The position numbers and the translations under genes were made by a program. A stretch of 64,000 nucleotides of DNA. Origin: Bradyrhizobium sp. BR13661 (GTDB lineage: Bacteria; Pseudomonadota; Alphaproteobacteria; Rhizobiales; Xanthobacteraceae). The DNA lies in contig NZ_JARXWB010000013.1 of assembly GCF_029892425.1 (NCBI RefSeq), positions 62,001 to 126,000 on the forward strand. Direction: 5' to 3'. Shown piece by piece: positions 60,503 through 64,000 of this stretch (position 1 is its first letter; each line of letters starts with the position of its first letter). The notes beneath the pieces are model-generated. The model did no database searches. It saw nothing but the letters and a program-made list of their open reading frames with translations, and had not been told where the DNA came from.

Positions 60503-60720
60503 ATGATGCTGTCTTTCATCGCCGTCGTCAGCGGATTGGTCCTCACGGGAACACCGGGCGTGGTGCTCGATCCATAGCTGCTCGCCCTCACCTTTACCTT
60601 GCTGCAAATCCGACGCGAGCAGCTAGTTTACCAACAACTATCCGCGGTTGGCGGAGTGGGCCGCCTCGGCCAACCGCGTGGCGTCACTTCTTCTTGCCTT
60701 GGACAAGCTCGATCTAACCG
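60503..60720 (+). pseudogene. Remnant of an SbmA/BacA-YddA-type ABC transporter gene
   Basis: The frame NYPRLAEWAASANRVASLLL and then ALDKLDL (about 60636-60716) closely resembles the region between membrane part and ATPase in SbmA/BacA-YddA ABC transporters. It has no start of its own and is cut off on both sides. An open 24-codon frame at 60503 (MMLSFIAVVSGLVLTGTPGV) ends in TAG and may be another scrap. A perfect FixK box stands in front. Confidence 0.5.
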
Positions 60721-60780
60721 CAGAAGACACCAACCAGTGTGGATACGCAGTTGATTGCCACGAACCGAAAGGCGCACCCA

Positions 60781-61746
60781 GTGGACGACGAATTGCTTTC
60801 GATCTTGGAGCAGCGCCTAGGGCGCATCTACGCCCGGCAGCGGCTTGGAATCGAAACCGATCATGAAGCCCAGATCTTCGGCCAAGGCCTCAACTTCTTT
60901 CATATCGAGAATTGGTATTCCGTTCATTCGTTGATACGAAATGTTCTGAAGCTGTCCGGGCTTTACTGGCGCGGACGCCGAAACGCCGAGCGCGTCGCCC
61001 TGAAATACAACAGTATCCAATGCGCAAATCTGCCGGCCTTGTTCGAAGGCTTCACGATTCTTCACATCAGCGATACGCACGTAGATATGAGCCAGCGCGC
61101 CATGCGGCGCCTGGCCGAATTGGTCTCAGGCCTGAGCTATGACTTATGTGTCCTGACCGGCGACTATCGTGGCAAGACTTTCGGAACGTTCGATGCTGCG
61201 CTGGAAGGCATGGCACGGCTGACCGGCACCCTCAAGCAGCCCATTCTCGGCGTGCTCGGCAATCACGACACCATCAGGATGCTGCCCGGTCTGGAGGCGA
61301 TGGGCATACGCATGCTCCAGAACGAATGCACGACGATCACGCGCGGCGATCAGGAGATATTCATCGCAGGGATCGACGATGCGCACTATTTCAGGGTCGA
61401 CAACATCGAGAAGGTTGGGTCGGAGATCCCGGACAGAGCATTCTCGATCCTGCTGTCCCACACACCCGAAATCTACCGGCAAGCGGCGCATGCGGGCTTT
61501 GATGTACTCCTGAGCGGACACACGCACGGAGGACAGATCTGTCTTCCGGGCTCGGTCCCCATCACCCTTGACTCAGTCCTGCCGCGTCGGATGGGAGCCG
61601 GAGCCTGGCGCTATCACGATATGGTCGGCTACACGTCGGTCGGCGCAGGATCGAGCGTTGTGGCCGTGCGCTTCAACTGTCCGCCGGAAATTACGCTGCA
61701 TCGATTGTGCCGGCCGATGGACCGCTTCAATACGGCTGATCCCTGA
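60781..61746 (+). CDS. Metallophosphoesterase
   Basis: About 321 residues. The calcineurin-like core shows all metal motifs: HISDTHVD, VLTGDYRG, LGNHDTI, LSHTPEIY and SGHTHGGQICLPG. The substrate could be lipid- or nucleotide-linked; related enzymes include membrane-associated UDP-2,3-diacylglucosamine-like and cyclic-nucleotide hydrolases. GTG 60781 is used because GAAAGG lies upstream; GTG 60739 is an in-frame alternative adding 14 residues. It overlaps the convergent CDP-archaeol-synthase-like gene by 20 bases. Confidence 0.93.
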   Translation: MDDELLSILEQRLGRIYARQRLGIETDHEAQIFGQGLNFFHIENWYSVHSLIRNVLKLSGLYWRGRRNAERVALKYNSIQCANLPALFEGFTILHISDTHVDMSQRAMRRLAELVSGLSYDLCVLTGDYRGKTFGTFDAALEGMARLTGTLKQPILGVLGNHDTIRMLPGLEAMGIRMLQNECTTITRGDQEIFIAGIDDAHYFRVDNIEKVGSEIPDRAFSILLSHTPEIYRQAAHAGFDVLLSGHTHGGQICLPGSVPITLDSVLPRRMGAGAWRYHDMVGYTSVGAGSSVVAVRFNCPPEITLHRLCRPMDRFNTADP

Positions 61747-62218
61747 TACGCAATATGTAGAGCACGCGCGAGATCGCGAGCTCGCCGACAAAGAACATCA
61801 AGACAACGACCAAAATGTCGGCGTAACTCAGCCCGAGGCTTTCCTGGCAAGCAAGAAGTGGGAACAGCGATTCCGGAACCTGGTCCAAACCCAACGCCTG
61901 GCTGCTTGGCGGCATGTTCATGCGCCGCTTCAGGAAGCTGGAAAACAAGTCCCCCGCCATCGCGACGATGGCCATGAGAGCTCCCAACTCGTAACCCAGT
62001 CCAAGAAGGATCCCGCCAGCCGCGGTCACGACGATTGACGCGAAGATGCCGCGGACGGTCTTCGAGGCTCCGAATACCGGCCGGCCGTCGAAGAACAGAA
62101 GCCCTCCATCCAGGGCGAACGCGAAGCGAGAGCCGAAGAGCTTCTTGGCCACGACAGGCGACCCGTTCGCGAGCGTCAGCAGAACAATTGAATAGAAAAT
62201 TGGCATCGCGGCCATCAA
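61727..62218 (-). CDS. CDP-archaeol synthase-like (DUF46) membrane protein
   Basis: About 163 residues with four or five membrane segments. The stretch LANGSPVVAKKLFGSRFAFA followed by LDGGLLFFDGRPVFGASKTV matches the CarS/DUF46 family, and the acidic loop VAMAGDLFSSFLKRRMNMPP carries the Asp and basic residues typical of CDP-diglyceride synthetase-type enzymes. In archaea CarS makes CDP-archaeol; bacterial relatives have no settled role. Alternative start 62206. It runs tail to tail with the phosphoesterase. Confidence 0.88.
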   Translation of the reverse strand: MMAAMPIFYSIVLLTLANGSPVVAKKLFGSRFAFALDGGLLFFDGRPVFGASKTVRGIFASIVVTAAGGILLGLGYELGALMAIVAMAGDLFSSFLKRRMNMPPSSQALGLDQVPESLFPLLACQESLGLSYADILVVVLMFFVGELAISRVLYILRIRDQPY

Positions 62219-62275
62219 GCATCTCGCGGACAGTACCGAGGTATGAGCAAGCAGACACGTCTGCGGATCTACGCC

Positions 62276-62842
62276 TCAATCTTTGGAGTGAGGCAACATT
62301 CGGACGAGCGTACGGTCCTGAAATACCCAATGATGAATGAGCGCGGCGATCGCGTGGAACGCTGCGATGACCACCAGCGCATGCGCCATAATTTCGTGCA
62401 CTTCCTTCACATTGTGGGAAAAGGCCGCATCCTTGAGCCACGGCGACGGAATGGTGGCAAGACCGAACAATGGCAACGCATCACCACGGGCGAACTGCAG
62501 CACGATCCCAGCGACGGGCACCGCGACGAGCAAAGCGTAAAGAGTATAGTGCGCGATCGCGGCGGCAGGATCGCCCCACTTTCCGAGCCAGACCCCAAAT
62601 TCGGTCGCTTCCGATACAGGCGGTGGATTGACCGATCGCCACGCCAAGCGAGCCACAAGCAGGACGAGAACCGCGAGTCCGGCCGCAACATGAACGGCAA
62701 GGCCGATCTGACGGGGCTCGCCCTTCGGCAAGTCATCGCCAAAAATGCCAAGCGCCCAAGCAACAGTGACAAGAATGACCGTCAGCCAGTGCAGGGTCTG
62801 CGCAATAGCGCCATAGTTCTTGTCTGAATTGAGTAGCTGCAT
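62276..62842 (-). CDS. Cytochrome b561-type membrane protein
   Basis: About 188 residues, four membrane segments of the cytochrome b561 (YodB) type. Heme His candidates lie in IAQTLHWLTVILVTVAWALG, LAVHVAAGLAVLVLLVARLA, EVHEIMAHALVVIAAFHAIA and ALIHHW. It carries electrons at the membrane, e.g. from quinol to a periplasmic acceptor or oxidant. ATG 62842 has AGAGG upstream. A perfect FixK/FNR-type box is centred 55 bases upstream, the clearest case in the window. Confidence 0.93.
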   Translation of the reverse strand: MQLLNSDKNYGAIAQTLHWLTVILVTVAWALGIFGDDLPKGEPRQIGLAVHVAAGLAVLVLLVARLAWRSVNPPPVSEATEFGVWLGKWGDPAAAIAHYTLYALLVAVPVAGIVLQFARGDALPLFGLATIPSPWLKDAAFSHNVKEVHEIMAHALVVIAAFHAIAALIHHWVFQDRTLVRMLPHSKD

Positions 62843-62889
62843 CTCGGAGCCTCTTGACCACATTTTTCCAAAAACGCAGTTCAAGTCGT

Positions 62890-62903
62890 TGACGTGAATC
62901 AAG
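62890..62903 (-). promoter_or_regulatory. FixK/FNR-type box TTGACGTGAATCAA
   Basis: Perfect TTGA-N6-TCAA centred 55 bases upstream of the cytochrome b561 start (62842), the normal place for a low-oxygen activator. Confidence 0.7.
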
Positions 62904-63030
62904 CAGGTCGAGCGCAGGCCTCACCAATCGGCACATCCTTAAAAACGCAGCCTGCTTAAATGATCCATCCGAGGAGGGACAATGCAAACCCAGTATGTGA
63001 CATCCTGCCCGACCTAGAGCGGCCGCCACT

Positions 63031-63044
63031 TTGCTCTAGATCAA
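63031..63044 (+). promoter_or_regulatory. FixK2-type box TTGCTCTAGATCAA
   Basis: Fits the broader FixK2 consensus TTG(A/C)-N6-(T/G)CAA. It lies 61 bases before the OpgC-like start at 63105. Confidence 0.55.
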
Positions 63045-63104
63045 GACTCGTCCGGCTATAGAGCCGCAGTCTGCAATAATGGTTCCGTTCCATATCGCAG
63101 ACCG

Positions 63105-64000
63105 ATGCCCTCTACGGCTCACGAGGCGCGGCGGCTTCAAATTTTTAAGATTGCTTTGACAAAAGCTCCGGGGAGGTCAGAGATATCTGGCGATGATCGT
63201 GACTTGCGGCTCGACGCTTGTCGCGGGCTGGCGCTCTGGTTTGTTTTCATCGACCACATCCCTGGCAACGTCTTCGACTGGTTGACCATCCGCAACTACG
63301 GATTTAGCGACGCCTCCGAAGTATTTGTTTTCGTGTCGGGCTATACGTGCATGGTCTCATATGGCGGCACGCTGCGAAGTCGTGGTTGGCCAACCGTCAT
63401 CTCAAGCAGCTTGCGACGCAGCTTCGAAATTTATGTTGCGTTTCTACTGCTGGTCATCATCTATCTCACCTTGGTCTGGCAAAGCGGCTCTTATCTCGAC
63501 GAAACGAACACAAGGCACTTTTTCGAAGATCCAGGGACAGCCCTGGTCCACCTCCTGGCTCTCCAGTACGCGCCCGTCAACACTGATATCCTGCCCACGT
63601 TCGTCATACTGCATCTCGCATTTCCGCTCGTGCTGTGGCTTATTGCCCGTAATGCAGTAGTCGCACTCGCTGCATCATTCATGCTCTACTTGATGGTGCA
63701 GCTGTATAGCTGGCACATGCCTGCCTGGCCGACTGGTGAACTCTATTTCAATCCATTCGCTTGGCAGATCTTGTTTGTCGTCGGCGCTTGCTCCGCCGGC
63801 CCATGCGCCCCGCAGTTCGCTGGCTTCGTGCGACACCGAGCCGCGATACCGCTCGCCGCCGCTTACGTTCTGTTCAGCCTCATTGTCGTCTTGAGTTGGC
63901 GTGTGGATGCTTTCAAGTGGCTGATCCCGCAAATGATCGAAGACTGGCTCTATCCAATCTATAAGAGTCATTTGGATTCGGCTCGGCTCATCCACTTCTT
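63105..64000 (+). CDS. OpgC-family membrane protein (3' truncated by window end)
   Basis: The frame runs from ATG 63105 to the window end, about 298 residues visible. After ~35 soluble residues the signature RLDACRGLALWFVFIDHIPG and FDWLTIRNYGFSDASEVFVF match the OpgC/acyltransferase-3-like membrane family, with further membrane segments behind. OpgC modifies periplasmic glucans with succinyl groups in other bacteria; the exact role here is open. A FixK2-type box lies upstream. The C-terminal segments are outside the window. Confidence 0.88.
   Translation, partial: MPSTAHEARRLQIFKIALTKAPGRSEISGDDRDLRLDACRGLALWFVFIDHIPGNVFDWLTIRNYGFSDASEVFVFVSGYTCMVSYGGTLRSRGWPTVISSSLRRSFEIYVAFLLLVIIYLTLVWQSGSYLDETNTRHFFEDPGTALVHLLALQYAPVNTDILPTFVILHLAFPLVLWLIARNAVVALAASFMLYLMVQLYSWHMPAWPTGELYFNPFAWQILFVVGACSAGPCAPQFAGFVRHRAAIPLAAAYVLFSLIVVLSWRVDAFKWLIPQMIEDWLYPIYKSHLDSARLIHF

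Noticed and set aside
1..64000. CRISPR arrays, insertion sequences, rRNA genes
   Set aside because: No regularly spaced repeats, transposase frames with terminal repeats, or rRNA sequence could be seen.

Overview
The window reads as chromosome of a high-GC alphaproteobacterium, most likely a Bradyrhizobium or close relative. The signs are a ROSE-type RNA thermometer with an RpoH-like promoter in front of a small heat shock gene, a DUF3551 protein, many PAS, GGDEF and globin sensors, and a series of FixK/FNR-type boxes (TTGA-N6-TCAA). This is inferred from gene content and motifs; no 16S rRNA gene is present.

1-9.2 kb: the 3' part of a hybrid histidine kinase, a LysR/SDR divergent pair, and a TetR repressor facing a run of small membrane proteins, an SRPBCC protein, an Old Yellow Enzyme and an NmrA-like protein. 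On the minus strand follows a heat-shock unit: promoter, ROSE element, Hsp20, then several small proteins, three of them joined by ATGA overlaps. 9.2-17.4 kb: signalling genes on the minus strand, namely DUF2336, PAS-PAS-GGDEF-EAL, a globin-coupled chemotaxis transducer beside a free-standing globin sensor domain, a PAS-PAS-HTH protein, DUF3551 and a LysR regulator. 17.4-28.3 kb: a four-gene efflux operon (degenerate histidine kinase, two adaptors, one RND pump) facing its probable TetR repressor. A near-identical operator lies in front of an operon of four small genes about 2.4 kb away. A coiled-coil protein with a FixK-type box ends this block.

28.6-39.0 kb: a compact twelve-gene minus-strand operon with a divergent LysR gene. 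It combines quinate/shikimate chemistry (a QsuD-like dehydrogenase, AroE, type II dehydroquinase), a polar-solute ABC importer, CoA chemistry (CaiB/BaiF transferase, MaoC hydratase) and three further enzymes (ketopantoate-reductase-like, VOC, Gfo/Idh/MocA). It looks like an uptake and catabolic route for a hydroaromatic or related acid. The set is incomplete for the textbook quinate pathway, so the real substrate is open.

39.1 kb: a 45-bp 3' fragment of a tRNA-Lys(CTT) gene, truncated in the anticodon loop. This is the usual footprint of an integrative element and implies that an island extends rightwards. 39.9-64 kb: accessory content, namely a CusBA/CzcBA-type metal RND pump with DUF3240, a PepSY/two-component/cytochrome b561 module, a VIT1/CCC1 carrier, a structured RNA leader, a two-domain outer-membrane porin, and a P1B-type ATPase fused to hemerythrin. 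After these come an AI-2E carrier, a DUF4010 membrane protein, a universal stress protein, a metallophosphoesterase, a CDP-archaeol-synthase-like protein, a second cytochrome b561 and the start of an OpgC-like gene. FixK/FNR-type boxes precede many of these, so the right part looks like a low-oxygen, redox and metal homeostasis regulon. All functions are predicted from sequence alone.
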